This document shows positions 38,865 through 56,009 of a stretch of 64,000 nt of DNA, piece after piece; positions within the stretch are counted from its first letter, which is position 1, and each line of letters starts with the position of its first letter. The DNA comes from Xiphias gladius (taxonomy: Eukaryota; Chordata; Actinopteri; Istiophoriformes; Xiphiidae). Under the pieces are notes generated by a model, which saw only the letters and a list, made by a program, of their open reading frames with translations, ran no database searches and was not told the DNA's origin. Position numbers and translations under genes: made by a program. The stretch is taken from the NCBI RefSeq assembly GCF_016859285.1, contig NC_053400.1, forward strand, positions 18,010,046 to 18,074,045, written 5' to 3'.

Positions 38865-38992
38865 CTTAGAACTTAGTGTAAATGTAGTGGAGTAATAAGT
38901 ACAATATTTCACTGTGAGATGTAGTGGAGTACAAGTATAAAGTGGTACAAGTACCTCAATACTGTACTTGAGTACAGTACTTGACTATATTT
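38865..38992. repeat. GTGGTGGAA-family repeat, partial copy
   Basis: Holds GTAGTGGAGTAATAAGTACA, CAATATTTCACTGTGAGATG and GTACCTCAATACTGTACTTG, matching the 3' part of the copies at 41 and 52 kb. It lies between a CA run and a TG run. Confidence 0.55.
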
Positions 38993-39005
38993 GGTTATTT
39001 TTCAT

Positions 39006-39008
<3 letters not shown>

Positions 39009-39062
<54 letters not shown>
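39009..39062. repeat. (TG)n microsatellite
   Basis: About 26 uninterrupted TG units. Confidence 0.97.
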
Positions 39063-39067
<5 letters not shown>

Positions 39068-39534
39068 ATGTCTTTCTATAGATATGTGGACAAATTTTCA
39101 TTTGAAACCATCATTATCAGGAGATTTTGGCTGGTGCTCACAACTTCAGTTTGAGGATTAAGGCTTGGTTTTAAAGTTCAGGTAAGATTAGGTTTGGGTT
39201 AGGCATTTATTTGTGATGTTTAGGTTAGGGGAATGGGCTAGGGAATTCAGTATGTCAAAAAGTGTCCTCACAGAAGCTGTAATTCAAGCATTCGTGTGTG
39301 CGTGTGTGCGTATGGTGTGTGATGTGAGGCCCGCCCTGCACCTACAACTTTCATACTGCCCTCACGTGGTTGATTTCCTGAATTGCTTTACTTCACAAAA
39401 TGTAACTTGTGACTTCAATTAAAAGTGACTCTGGGATGTAAGTTTTGTAGGAGTCACGCTCAGGTAAAAGCGAACTGTTCTCGTCAGAAAACGAATCAAT
39501 GATCTGTCAGGTGCATTGATCATCTTCGTCATGT

Positions 39535-39793
39535 TTCCACGCCCCCTGCTGAATTCAAATCTGGCGCCCATCATCCACGGCCCCAGCTCCACTTCACTCC
39601 CCTGGGCGCTGGGTTCGCGCAGCCGCCTTAGTGTTCACGGGCCGCCATTTTGTGTTAGGCCCACTCTTGTAAAGCGGGAGAAAATTATTAGCCCGGCGCA
39701 CAGCACCTACGGCAGACAACAGCGGGACTGAAGAGACCAACCGCAGGCGCTGAGCTTCCAAACGAATATAACGGGGTGAAGAAGCTGTCGGGA
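39535..39793 (+). promoter_or_regulatory. ctcf promoter and probable untranslated first exon
   Basis: A CG-rich block with a YY1-like GCCGCCATTTTG (39641-39652) and a CTCF-like motif on the minus strand (complement 39539-39552). A plausible first-exon donor, GGGA|GTAAGT, ends the exon at 39793. The coding exon 2 is 2.3 kb downstream behind an acceptor at 42134. No TATA box. Exact start unknown. Confidence 0.5.
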
Positions 39794-40516
39794 GTAAGTA
39801 AAGCCGCTACTATGGCTCAGAACACGGAAACGTTTTTGTAGGAGCCGTCGCCGGCCTCTAGGTGTCACGGTCGGGCTTACCGGCCAGGCAACTGGCGGGG
39901 GGTGTTTGTCTCCCTCTATCGTTATCCAAAATGCACTAAATCCGTCCATAAACCGTAAGTCTCTGTCTCAGTTGAGCGTTTTGGTGGTTTGCGGCTGATA
40001 TTTTGCAGTATTTGCACAGTGATGGTTGGATTTATCAGTATATCTGATTTAAGTTTGTTCAGGCCTGACGTCCATCTTATCGTACCCTTTGTTTCCTGTT
40101 TTCTGACACAGTCGCGCCTCCCGAGTTAACCAACTAACATGAGTTTAAGTAGTTTGTATCGATTTAACAACATACACTTTTTGAACGGATGTACCATGAA
40201 CTGATCACAACGACATGGGACAAAGTAAACGTTGTTAAAATAGGCGAAAAGGTGACTTGCTGAAGCGTTGATTGATTGATTGATCGATCGACTGATTTCT
40301 ATTATTGGCAAACAGATGAACCCATCAATGTCTAATCAACTCAGATCAGCACATGAGAGGACACGTTTCCACTTTTCAAAAGTTTACCCCGCACCACAAT
40401 TCTTCTTTTTATTACGTTAATACTTTCACTCAACTACATCTGAGGGAAATGTACTTTTTGCTGCATTACATTTATCTGACAGCTGCAGATACTTTTCACA
40501 TTATTAATACAGGAAA

Positions 40517-40832
40517 TTGGAGCTACAACAATTAGTTGGTTTACAGAGAATGAATTTGCATCTATTTTCATAACCGATTGTCATTTTTCAAGCAAAATTG
40601 CCAAGCCAAGTGTTTGTTTCCCAAATGTGAGGATTTGCTGCTTTCCTCTGTTTTGTATCAGTGAATATCTTTGGGTTTTAGACAGCTGATTCGAAAAACG
40701 AGGCATGTTTCGACAATGGTAAATTATAAAGGGCTTTTCAGTCATTTGTAACATTACATAGACAAAACAATTAATCGAGAAAATAATCTGCAGATTAAAC
40801 AACATAAAGCGATCCTTAGTTGCAACAGGCTA
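40517..40832 (+). repeat. TTAATCGATTA-type repeat, copy 8 (ctcf intron 1)
   Basis: A near-complete copy: CAATTAGTTGGTTTACAGAG, CATTTTTCAAGCAAAATTGC, AAATGTGAGGATTTGCTGC, TATCTTTGGGTTTTAGAC, AACAATTAATCGAGAAAAT. It serves well as the local reference for the family. Confidence 0.65.
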
Positions 40833-41064
40833 ACAAAATCTAAACAATAAACAAATTATAATGGATTAAGATACTTAGCAGTTTGTAAAGTAGTAAAAAT
40901 TAGCTCCACTCTTTCTAGGTGCAAAATAAAAGCAATTTACACATGAATGCATCAATAATTAAATAAATTCAAACCGAATAATATAATACTTATCAAACTC
41001 ATACTCCACTGTAGCCTGGCTTTGTCAGATGTGCAATGTTTAGACTAAAACACAGCCTAGAAGT

Positions 41065-41648
41065 CAGTGGTGGAATAAGTATTGTGATCCTTTTTATTTA
41101 AATAAAAGTATCTTTACTACAGTGTGTAGATACTCCATTGCACGTAAAAGTCCTGCATTCATAATCTTACTTAGGTAAATGTTCAGTAAAAGCATTCCTT
41201 CTATGGAAAAATGACCCGTGTGAGTGATATGCTATTATGTATTACATTATTGTATCGTTATATTCATTAAATTATACACATTATGGTGTATAATGATAGA
41301 GCTAGTTTGAATCATATTTAAATTTAAGTTTTGTTTTTTTTCTGTTTTTTGTTTTATTTTTTATTTTTTTAAAGATACAAGATTTACTCTATATGGTTTC
41401 AGTACATACCTATTTTTTTCTGCCACGTTAGTCTTTGTTTCTACGAAAGCAAATTAAACAAACTAAAAAGGGCTCCTTACTTAAGTCACAAGAACAATAC
41501 GGTGCAATAAAAAATTCAATATTTCCCTCTGACATGTAGTGAAGTAAATGTATATATTGCCATTAAATGGAAATACTCAAGAAGTACCTCAAAATTGTAC
41601 TTCAGCACAGTATTGGAGTAAATATGCTTAGTTTCCACCACGGGTCAG
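41065..41648 (+). repeat. GTGGTGGAA-family repeat, copy in ctcf intron 1
   Basis: Begins AGTGGTGGAATAAGTATTG and ends TAGTTTCCACCACGGG, giving inverted ends. Unlike the copies at 49.0 and 51.3 kb it has no TTAATCGATTA element inside, so it shows the unloaded form. Confidence 0.65.
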
Positions 41649-42155
41649 GGTACACCACATTGTGCTTGTCAGATTGTCCTTCTTGGTTTTTCTGTGGGGC
41701 ATGCTATTGCCTAATGTTTGCCGTGGTAGGGAGACAATGTTTATGTTGCAATTTTTTTAATAACCACCGCTAATACTATTACAACCACGCCAACAGATGT
41801 GAAAGGAAATGCAGTTTAAACTGAAGCTCACACCATTTGAAAAACTGAACTACAAAATGTCCTGTTCTGAATAATCCACTGAAAGTATACTGTTTTCACT
41901 ATCTCTAAAGTTTTGTAACATTAAAAAAAAATCTTCCCAACTGTTCAGTTAGGTCTATGGATAATCTTGGATACTTTATCTGGAAATTAACTTTAATCTT
42001 AACATGTTAGCATTTAATAAAAGTTCATTGTAGAAACACACTTTCAGTCATGTAATTTTGTTTTTAAAACCACGTGAATAATTTCCCACATAAGCCGTGT
42101 TCACTTTTTGATAAATTTTGTCTTCTTTATCAAGAGTGTTGTTTGGCCCGTTGCC

Positions 42156-46757
<4,602 letters not shown>

Positions 46758-47825
46758 TGGATGTGAACCTGAAAACACATTCAGACCCTTGACCACATCT
46801 TTATTTTAATTCTTGGCATTTAGGATTACAAACACTTGCATCCTGCACAAAAGCAAACATCACTGTAATTTAAGATTTGATTTTTTTTTTTTTAAATCAT
46901 GTATTGATAAAGACTTGGATCAGTGAAAAAGAATTTTAATAAGGATTTACCTACCAAAAATGAATTTAAGTACATTTGAGTTTGAAGTGGCTGTAATTGA
47001 AAGCAGTTTCTTTTTTCACTGTTGCCTTTCGTGCTTCGTAGCTCTGGTATGTGGCAGAAAACTGCTAAACTAAATATGTTTTAACATGATAGAACAGCTA
47101 AATCTAGACCGTTCATGGAATTTTACCAAACTTTTTTTCAACTCTTTTCTTCTTCAGCCCTTTGTTTTTATTTTTTATAAAACTGTTGGTGAGTTATACA
47201 CCTGTTTGTCATTGGGAGAAAGTTGTAAGTAGATAGTGGTGCATCCATAACGTGGACCTTGCTTTACTTTCTTCTAAGTAATTCCGATAAACTGCTCTGT
47301 AGTAAAAGTGGAGATGCAAATGGACTTTTGGGGGGGCAGCATAATGGGGAAAAAAACAAGTAAATTTAAGCCCAAGTGGAAAGTCACTCTGAAACTTAAG
47401 GGTCATAAGGGATAACCTTCAGGAAGATACTGCCATCAATCACAGCCACTTCAAGATAAGGAAATGAAATATTTTGAATATTTTTATTTTTTGGTTTCTT
47501 TTTCTTTGGTTAGTAAATCCTTTTTTTTTTTTTTTTAAGCATATTTTAGTTTTTAAAAGCTTAATAGACTGCTTATTTTATGCTCCTTTCTTCCTACCGT
47601 AACAACCCTAGATGATGAATATGTACTAGACATTGTCTCTGATAAGTGAAAGGAAAGAATGTTATTTTGCTCCTTTGTGTAGCCATTCCACTTTGGGTTG
47701 ATGTTTTCTTTTTGTACCATTGGCAATGCAATGTTACGTAGCAGCTTGAATGAAATTTTATTAACTGTGTGGCAGACGAGAACAGACGTATGACTGTACA
47801 ACCAATAAAAAAAAATTAGACATTG
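46758..47825 (+). other. ctcf: ctcf 3' untranslated region
   Basis: AT-rich, transcribed after the ctcf stop, with T-tracts at 46880 and 47520. It ends at the AATAAA at 47804. No other gene signal was seen. Confidence 0.6.
47804..47809 (+). terminator. ctcf polyadenylation signal
   Basis: AATAAA about 1.05 kb after the ctcf stop, with UGUA at 47795-47798 just upstream. It is the first clear signal after the stop in this orientation. Confidence 0.55.
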
Positions 47826-47829
47826 AGAC

Positions 47830-49030
47830 TGACTTTTTTTATTTATTTTTTTTTAGGTTTATACAGCTGTAATAATTTCAATTATGGATATTTAAAATCA
47901 GTTTGGGTTGGCTGAGCAGTTAACACAAGTTAGAGGTAAAGTTAATGCAAAAAAGATGGCTTGAATCATTGTTTCTCCAAATTTCTGTGCTAACACAGAA
48001 ATGTAAGTATATTTTGCTTGCAACTGTATTTTATTAAATGGAGCACTTGATTGTAAGATCCTCACTCATTTGTATGTGTAAAGAATATAACTTTGTAACA
48101 TAAATGAACTGACAAGACATTGCACTGGATGTACTCACTATTTACACTGGTATTCTTCAAATATGTGATTTATTCTCAATCAGCTTTAACTGGGATTTGA
48201 CTAAAATCCTAAATTAAAATTTTCATCAGACAGTTGAAAGTCAGGGTATAGCATTGATAGTCACAGTATGCATCTCTTCTACATGACCATGGGCTGTGAT
48301 GGATTTTATCCACAATAAAGTGAATCAAAATTTTCTCAGGGCTTACATTTCTACAGAGACACGTGCGCAGTACAAATAAGACCCAATGCTTCCACTGATA
48401 CATCCTCATCTACGTTTGGTTTTGCACTTACAAAAGATTGTATTATTTAACCTAGTACTGGTAAATGTTACACCAAATATAATGGGTTTCTTTCATTTAA
48501 TGGGATCATCACTCAGTCTAAGCTTTCTTATGGGAAATTCTCAAGTGAAGCATTGATAAACAGGTGCTAATACAAGATATAAAAACACTGACTAACTTCT
48601 CTGCATGTGACATGTCACATGAATTTGCATCATGTGAGATGAGCATGTTGAGGCTAATTAAAACTTCCTTCACTGGCATTCCATTATTTTCTCCCTTAGG
48701 TTTTCTATTCTCTCTAGCGCTGTTATTTGTGTCAACAAAAATCAGTAAATTGCTGCAATGTCCTTCCATGTGGAGGGCGAAGTTAGGATATCTGCCTCAA
48801 ATCATACTGAATTTAAAGAAATCTTCATCATAAAGTTATTTGTTTTTAAAATCCTGATTCCCATTAGCATTAACTTACATGCAGGAGACAGCGGCTTCAC
48901 CCTTGCATGAAGCCCACAGTTATTGGTTTCGGATTATGCTGTTCACATGGTGTCAGTATTGAAAGTGGTTCGGAGAATCTCTGTATTATATGGTTACACA
49001 CTCTGCTGACTACAATATCTAAAACATGTA
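47830..49030. other. Intergenic DNA downstream of ctcf
   Basis: No exon or repeat with clear ends recognised. AT-rich with short palindromic words such as CATGTGACATGTCACATG near 48602-48620. Confidence 0.4.
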
Positions 49031-49032
49031 GC

Positions 49033-49828
49033 CAGGGGTGGAGGAAGTACTCAGATCCTATACTTTAGAAAAACTAATGTTACAAGTAAAAGTCCTGCAA
49101 TGAAAACATTACTTAAGTAAAAGCAAGCATAATCAGAAAAAATTACTTAAAGTATTAAAAGTACTCAGTGGAGAAGAATGACCTCCTTGACTAATACACT
49201 TTTACATATCATAAGATTATTATTACCATTTTGTATAGGACAGCGATGTTGTTTTCATCACGGATTAATCTGTGGATTATTTTCTCGATTAATGATTGTT
49301 TTGTAAAAAGTCAGAAAATAGAGAGAAATGTCATCACAGTTGCCCGGAGCCGAAAGTGGCACCTTCATAATGTTTGTATTGTCCTACAAATAGTCCAAAC
49401 CTTAAAATTGTTAAAAACAAATTAAAATCATTAAAAAGAGGAAAAACAGCCATTTTATGACATTTGAGAAGCTGGAACAGTGAAATATTTGGTATTTTTT
49501 CCATGAAAATTACTTGATTTTCAAAATAGCTATCAATTCTCTGTCAATCATCGTCTAATAATTTCAGCTCTAATTTTATGTCCTGTAGATTAATATATAA
49601 CAAAGCATCATATTTGATCAGCTCGTCACGTTTTATGTATAGTCTTAATCTGTAAAGCTGTTTAATAAATGTACAATAAAAAGTACAATGTTATCCTCTG
49701 AAATGTCGTCGAGTTAAAAGTATAAAGTAGCACAAAATGGAATACTCAAGTAAAGTATAGGTACCTCAAATTGGTACTGATGTATAGTACTTGGGTAAAT
49801 ATACTTTAGTTACGTTCCATCACTGCAT
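49033..49828 (+). repeat. Composite repeat: GTGGTGGAA element with a TTAATCGATTA element inside
   Basis: The outer ends GGGGTGGAGGAAGTACTCAG and TTACGTTCCATCACTG belong to the first family. Positions 49255-49575 are a reverse copy of the second family (GGATTAATCTGTGGATTATT, GTCAGAAAATAGAGAG, CATTTGAGAAGCTGG). The junction TCTAATTTTAT is the same as in the copy at 51334-52191. Confidence 0.6.
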
Positions 49829-50849
49829 GTAGCTAAATTTTATCTAACAAATGTATGATGACATGAGATGAGGAAACGATATTTAACTTATTTGCAGTGT
49901 TCTCCTTAATAGTTTCAGGGCTTCTTTCATCTTAAAATCTTTCCCAACCTGCGTTATTCGTCTGTGAAGTAGTTGGCTCCATCTGTTTTGTTTATCCTGA
50001 CGACACAGAAACGTTGAGTCTCCGTGGTTCCTGAGGTTTGGGAACCTCCTGGTCATGCAGTAGTTTTACAAGTCCCACGCTCCTGATTCAGCAGTTAAAG
50101 GGGAAAATTAAAGGAAACTTAGCTTACAATACTGAGCAACCGATTCCCCCGTTTTTGCATCTGTTGCTGTTGTGAAATAGCGTTAGACACGATAGTTATA
50201 AAGCCTTAACGTTGTTTGAACCACACTAGGAAATTTTTGAAAACTTTATAATATTTACGAAAGCAAGAAAGGGATATTCCACTGATTTTTTTTTTTTTTT
50301 TTCACAACCAGACCACATTGGACGAGGTCTAGATCAAAAACCACTATACTTAAGACTTTTCAAATCTGGACTAGAATATCCGAGACAAACGAAATACACT
50401 ACAAAACACATTTTCAGATTTTTCAAAACTTTATTCTATTTATTAAAACGCAAAAAAACAACCCAAAAAACGGAGAATCGGTCACCCAGAATTGTTAGTT
50501 AAGCTTCCCTTAACTGCCGAATCGGAAGCTAACTTAAGTGTCGTCTTTAACGTTAGCTAAAGCCAGTTATTATAGCAGCTAGCTGAAACGTTGTTTGACC
50601 AAGAAATGGACCGGTACAACTGGACTCAAAACGTTTTAACGCCCGGTAACGACAAACATTAATAGAGGCAGGACAGTTTTACACTTGCACCGAACTGGTG
50701 TCGGTATTGATATTTGACTTCTGTCTTTTGAATGTTCCGTTACATTCACTCCAAATTTCTGTTGTATAAATTCTATAAAGTCTGCAGTTTAGTTTCAAAC
50801 TGTAAACGGGCAGCTACAAAACTAGCGTTAATATGGAAGATTAATAGCA

Positions 50850-51255
50850 GCACTTTTTTTTGCCAGCTACCACGTCCTGTTTTGTAGGAAATCGGGAGGG
50901 AAAAGCGCCACATGCTTTCCTTCATCGCCGCCCCCTCCCCGGCTCGGTGAAACTTGGACAATCGGCCCTCGGAGCTGTCGCACCTGACAGATTTGACGGC
51001 TAAAACTGAACCCACACGTTTTACAGGGCCATTCTCGGGTGACTGCTATTGTTCTGGGAGAGGTCGGTACTTTCTCTCCCTCCTCTCCATCGGAAACATT
51101 GTGCCTGTTTTTTTCCGTTGGATTCACCGTGGCGTCGCCAGCGCAGCACAGGCAGCAAGGGTCGGACAAAACAGTGACAGGCTGAGGGACATCCTTGTTG
51201 CCACAGCAACTAGCCGAAACACGATTTCCGGTTGGAGGAACGGCATTTCAAAATA
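50850..51255. promoter_or_regulatory. Promoter-like CG-rich island with an X-box
   Basis: An abrupt CG-rich island in AT-rich DNA. It holds a near-perfect RFX X-box, GTTGCCACAGCAAC (51197-51210), and an ETS-type TTCCGG at about 51229. Candidate frames on either strand match nothing I know. It could be an alternative ripor1 promoter or that of an unrecognised non-coding transcript. Confidence 0.4.
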
Positions 51256-51333
51256 AAAGTGGCGCTTTAACTCAAAGTTAGATTTTGGGACCAGTGTACA
51301 TGAGAGTGTAATGGTCTAAACTGTGTTTTCACC

Positions 51334-52191
51334 AGTGGTGGAAGAAGTAATCAGATATTTTACTCAAGTAAAATACGAATAACACTCTGTTAAAATACTC
51401 CATTACAAGTAAAAGCCCTGTATTGAAAACGGTTGCTTACGTAAAATTAAGTAAGTATAATCATCAAAATATACTTAAAATATTAAACAAAAGTACTCAA
51501 TGCAGTCAAATGGCCTCTGTGACTATTATACATGATATCAACAGATTGCTAGTACTTATGCGTTATTGTGTAATTAACATTCTACTGCTGAAGTTGGTTG
51601 AGTTGAATCAATTACTTGCAGTCCTATATAAAAAAAATGAGCTGCCATTTAATCAACTGATTGTTTGGTTTACAAAAATTTCAAAAAATAGTGACAAATG
51701 CCATCATAATTACCTAGAGCACAAAATGAAAGCTTCACAATGCTTCTTTTATCCAACCAATTGTTGAAACCTCATAATTATTAAAAAGAAATGCAGCTAA
51801 TCATCACATTTGAAAAGCTGCAACCATGAAATGTTTGGAATTTTTCCTGAAAAATTAATTAAAGGATTATCATAATAGTTGCCGATTTACTTTCTGTCAA
51901 CTGACTAATCTTTTGAGCTCTAATTTTATATACTATTAAGTAGTTTAATCTATTAAAAGGCATCATATTTTATAAACTCTTCATATTGTTTTGTATGTAA
52001 AATCTTAACTAATAACAGCATTCAGATAAATGTAGTGGAGTAAAAAGTACAATATATCCCTCTGAAATGTAGTGGAGTAGAAGTATTAAATGTCATGAAA
52101 TGGAAATACTCAAGTAAAGTACAAATACCTAAAATTTGTACTTAAGTGCAGCACCTGTGTAAATGTACTTAGTTGCATTCCTCCACTAGTT
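51334..52191 (+). repeat. Composite repeat, second copy
   Basis: Outer ends AGTGGTGGAAGAAGTAATCAG and GTTGCATTCCTCCACTAG. Inner reverse TTAATCGATTA-type element at about 51610-51915 (TTAATCAACTGATTGTTTGG, CATTTGAAAAGCTGC, CTGTCAACTGACTAATC). Same nesting as at 49033-49828. Confidence 0.6.
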
Positions 52192-52939
52192 TTCACATGC
52201 AGGATCTGCATCCTTGCTGGCTTCAGACATCTGAGGTAGCTTAGTCTAAGGGTTCTTATGCACAACAAGTGTAGTGGGTCTGTCCCAGCGAGACCCATCT
52301 GGATCATGCAATGTTTGCATGAGTCTTTATATTTGGTAGCCAATGCAAATATCACAGAAAAGTTCATCAGTGTTGTTATACATAACATGGTTTGTTGCTA
52401 CATTTGTTAAATCAGAAATGTAGCTGTGATTTCTAAAAATGAACGAGACTTTAAGTCAGCAACCTGTCAACATACTATCTTTTAACTAAGTTCTATTTTA
52501 TGTATTTTATTATTTATTTTATTGTCTTAGCTTCCTTCCCTTTACTACTTCAGGTATATATTTATCTCTGTATTGATGTCATGTCCTTATTGGAATTTTG
52601 TTATTGTTTTAGCCTTGCTACCTTTTCTTTTTTTGTATTTTGTGAATTTCTTTGTTGACTTTTTCTTTTAGAAAATGCTACACAAATAAAGCGATTATTA
52701 TTATTTCATCCATGTTTGCATGCTTGTGCTTCTAAACCAGCTGCAAATTGAGCTTCGGGGGACACACACTCTTATACTGAAAAACTGTCGGCCGGAGGTT
52801 GTTTTTGGTAACTGCTGCTGCTTTGATTGTGGACACAAAAAACTGCGAAATCAAGGAGAAGGACAGCGCCCAGAATAACTGTAAACCTCTGCAAACTGTG
52901 TGGAGCATCGAGTTGGAAATGGGACTACGGTCATACTCT

Positions 52940-53329
52940 CCGGGTTGTCGGACGTTGAAGCAGAGGTAGGAGGCCGCTGCTTTTATCGCCAAGGTCACAC
53001 AAGGAATCCTGTTAAAATTTTCTCTACATGGGCATGATGAGTCCGTCCGATGTGAAGTTGCTTTCCTGTGATGTTGTCGAAATTGTGTCCAGCAGCTGGC
53101 TCTGATTGACCCTATCTCCGTTTTCCCAGCGGTTTTTGGTGTTTGCTGTGAGTTGGTGGACCGATACTTTAAGGGAAGAGGGCGTTTCGGGGTCCTGGTC
53201 TGGACGAGAGTGGACTTTTTTTGTGGCCTGTGATGAGCTTCGGGGGCTGGGGTGGGATATGTGCGGAATACAAAATCTGGCTCGACGCGGTTTCACAAGT
53301 TCGCTGGTTGAGCTCCGTCTTTATCCGAG
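52940..53329 (+). other. ripor1: Candidate ripor1 untranslated first exon and promoter
   Basis: A CG-enriched block ends in a good donor, CCGAG|GTAAAG (exon end 53329). The first ripor1 coding exon begins 2.6 kb further on behind an acceptor (CCCTCAG at 55967). The reading frame across the block is not in phase with a known RIPOR1 N-terminus. Start unknown. Confidence 0.4.
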
Positions 53330-53599
53330 GTAAAGAGCACGGCTGTGATGTGTGAGTGTGTTTATCCGACTCAATGGCCTGCTGCCGCCGGGTTAGGCTA
53401 ATCCAGTAATCTGGAACAGAGGTGGTTGCATTTTATTGTAACACCATTTCCCCTCATCCTCCTCCTCCTCTTCCTCCTCAAACACACACTGAGACCCACA
53501 AAGTCTGGATGGACACTTGTCTAATAGGATGTGAGCTACATAGTTGTTTATATCTACACCAGTGCTCTCTGAATCCAAATGTCCAGTTACATACATACA

Positions 53600-53628
53600 T
53601 ATAAATAAATAAATAAATAAATAAAAAT
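53600..53628. repeat. (AAAT)n microsatellite
   Basis: About six ATAA units. Confidence 0.9.
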
Positions 53629-53884
53629 CTGTGCTGAAATGATTATTCGATTAGTGGATGAGCTGATAAACAGGAAATTAATAATTTTCTGTTAGGATTA
53701 TGATTCATCTTTTGTCACTTATAAAGTAAAAAAAGAAGAGGAAAAATGCTACTTATAGCTTCGCATACATGACTTTCTTTTCCCCATTTTGCATTATAAT
53801 ACACCGAACACAGGTTCTTAGCAACTGTTCAGAATAAATAAATTTTAACTGGTCACGTCCATCTAATTTGTCATCATACGGTTG

Positions 53885-54195
53885 TAGTGCTGAAACTTTC
53901 AGAAAATTATTCAATTAGTCCATCAGCTGAAAACTATTGTGATAACGTATCAATAGTTTAGGTCTTTAATCAAGGAAATATACCAGGGATTGACTCATTC
54001 CAGCTTCTTCAATTTGAGGATTTGATGCTTTTATATGATTCATACCGTTTTAGGTTGAAGATCTTTCTCTGTTTTGTTTGTCTGTTGAGATGGACATTTC
54101 TTACTTCTTTGTGACAATGTATCGACTAAACAGTCAGTTGGTTAATTAAAAATTCAGCTTGTGATGAAATAATAGCTGTTTGCAGCCCTATTCAA
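53885..54195 (+). repeat. TTAATCGATTA-type repeat, copy 9
   Basis: Contains AATTATTCAATTAGTCCATC, CATTCCAGCTTCTTCAATTT and AGTCAGTTGGTTAATTAAAA and ends GCTGTTTGCAGCCCTA. A short fragment of the same family precedes it at 53630-53750. Confidence 0.55.
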
Positions 54196-54199
54196 TTTA

Positions 54200-55960
54200 C
54201 ATAGTCGTTGATTCATTTATCAGAAGTAACCAATGAGTAATAATGATTCTGAGATTGTTGTAGGCCCAAACTACTGCCTGAGCAAGGCCATATGTGCTTG
54301 TGCATGCAGTGAGTGCATGAAAGGCTTTTTTTTAAACAAAACTCCAGTCTTGTGAGGTGATTGGAAACAGTGTCCTCTTTGTTCACTCTGCTCTGTGGAG
54401 AGGATTAATCCAGCTAATGATCTCTAATGTAAGGAAAGGGATAAAAGTACATCTGACAGAAAGAAAACCGGGCGACTGGCACTCATTTTTGTCAATATTA
54501 CTCAAGCCTGCAGAGCCAGTGCGTGGGCTGCATGTATAGCTATTTATGGAGGGGTGGGAGTGTGTAAGATTTGCATCTCTCTCTTTGTATGTGTGAGCTA
54601 TCATGATGACTTTGCACTTGCATAGCTGTGCCCCCCTCAGGGTGCAGGTCTGAGTCCTGTACGTGTTCTTTGGGCATGTTTGGCAGAAGGTGGTGGTGTG
54701 TTGGGGTGTTTTATCTGTAAAGGCTCTCTGGTATGGATCCTTTTTCTTTGCCATGTTCTAAAACTGACCGATTCCAGTTAATCCCCCCCAGTGTGAAGCT
54801 AAGATTAGCGGTTTAACTGGACCACTGGCCCGGTGCAACCCCAAGCCCACGTCCTCACTGTGCGGCAGGAGAACTTAGAAAGACAGCAGGGTGCGTGCAG
54901 CTTATTCTCGTATCAGCAGTGTTGTTTCTAGTAATAAGGCCTTGATCATATAAAACCATAATCTGTGTGTTTTCCGTCACAGCAACTCCAACAGGTGGAA
55001 CACTTGATCCCATCAGTGATAATAAGACACTAATTTCTCTCCTGTTTGTGAGTTTTGTGTAAGACAATGCAGAGCAGATGCCACCAGTGGCTCTGCCCTA
55101 TGCTGGCTCATTCACATATCCCATGTGTTAATATGGGTTTGGCTCCTGCTTGACAGATTTAGTTTGGTGTAAGTCTGTAATCTCTTTTGTTACTACATTA
55201 GCTCAGGCACGACCCTCTCTTCCTACGGTTTCCCTTGACTGTGGCGTCACACTAATCTGCACATTTAATAGCTGAGTTTAGAGTAGAAAAAGGGGTCAGT
55301 TTTTACACTCTCTCACTCACACAGTGGAGGGATGGTTTTATATTCTTGGGCCAAACTTCTGTGTAGAATTTCCTGTGTAGAGTCAGCCATGAGACTTCCT
55401 GTACTCTGGTGTTGGATGTGGAGGGGGGTGGAGAAGTAGGGAAGGAAGGGGAAGAGAAGCACAGATTGTACTGCCTACTGTTGTCAGTGGTGGCCACTGT
55501 CGTCGCTGCATGCATGTTGCTCACCGTCTCAAGACTTTCAACAAAACAACGTGGCCAGACCGAGGAAGTACAGGGGTGGTTTCTACCCCTCCCCAATTTT
55601 CTCTCCAGTGACCTTTGTGATTATCAGACTCCTTGATAATCATAGAGTAGGAGAAAAATTCCTTTCAGGTATAGTGAAGTATGAGATCCAGCAAGACATT
55701 TTTGTCTCTAATGTCTCCTTTTCGTATAATTACAGGACATGTCTTTTGGTTTGTTAAAGCCACTGTGCTACACTCAGCTCTCCAAGTATGCTACAGTATT
55801 GCCAATATCTCTCCGCTCAGCAGGTGAGCAGCACTCTGTCTGCCTCACTCTCTGTCCTGCCAGTTTCCTTGATGCCCGTTTTGAATGTACTTTAATTGAA
55901 ATAATCAGGAGGCCTTATCAGAACTGATCCCATGCTCTATCTTTCCCCCTGCCTCACCCT
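54200..55960. other. Putative ripor1 5' intron
   Basis: Between the candidate untranslated exon and the first coding exon. It includes an octamer ATTTGCAT (about 54569). I recognised no other exon. Confidence 0.35.
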
Positions 55961-56009
55961 CCCTCAGCACTGTTTGATCCAAGAGAAACGTGCCTTGTAA
56001 GGAAGCAGG

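Larger units (their letters stand above)
36690..39530. other. Region between the CARMIL-like gene and ctcf
   Basis: Searched by eye on the minus strand for leucine-rich-repeat exons; none seen beyond the first coding exon at 36801. It holds CA microsatellites, a promoter-like block at 37600-37850, a partial repeat at 38865-38992 and a long TG run at 39009. Confidence 0.5.
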
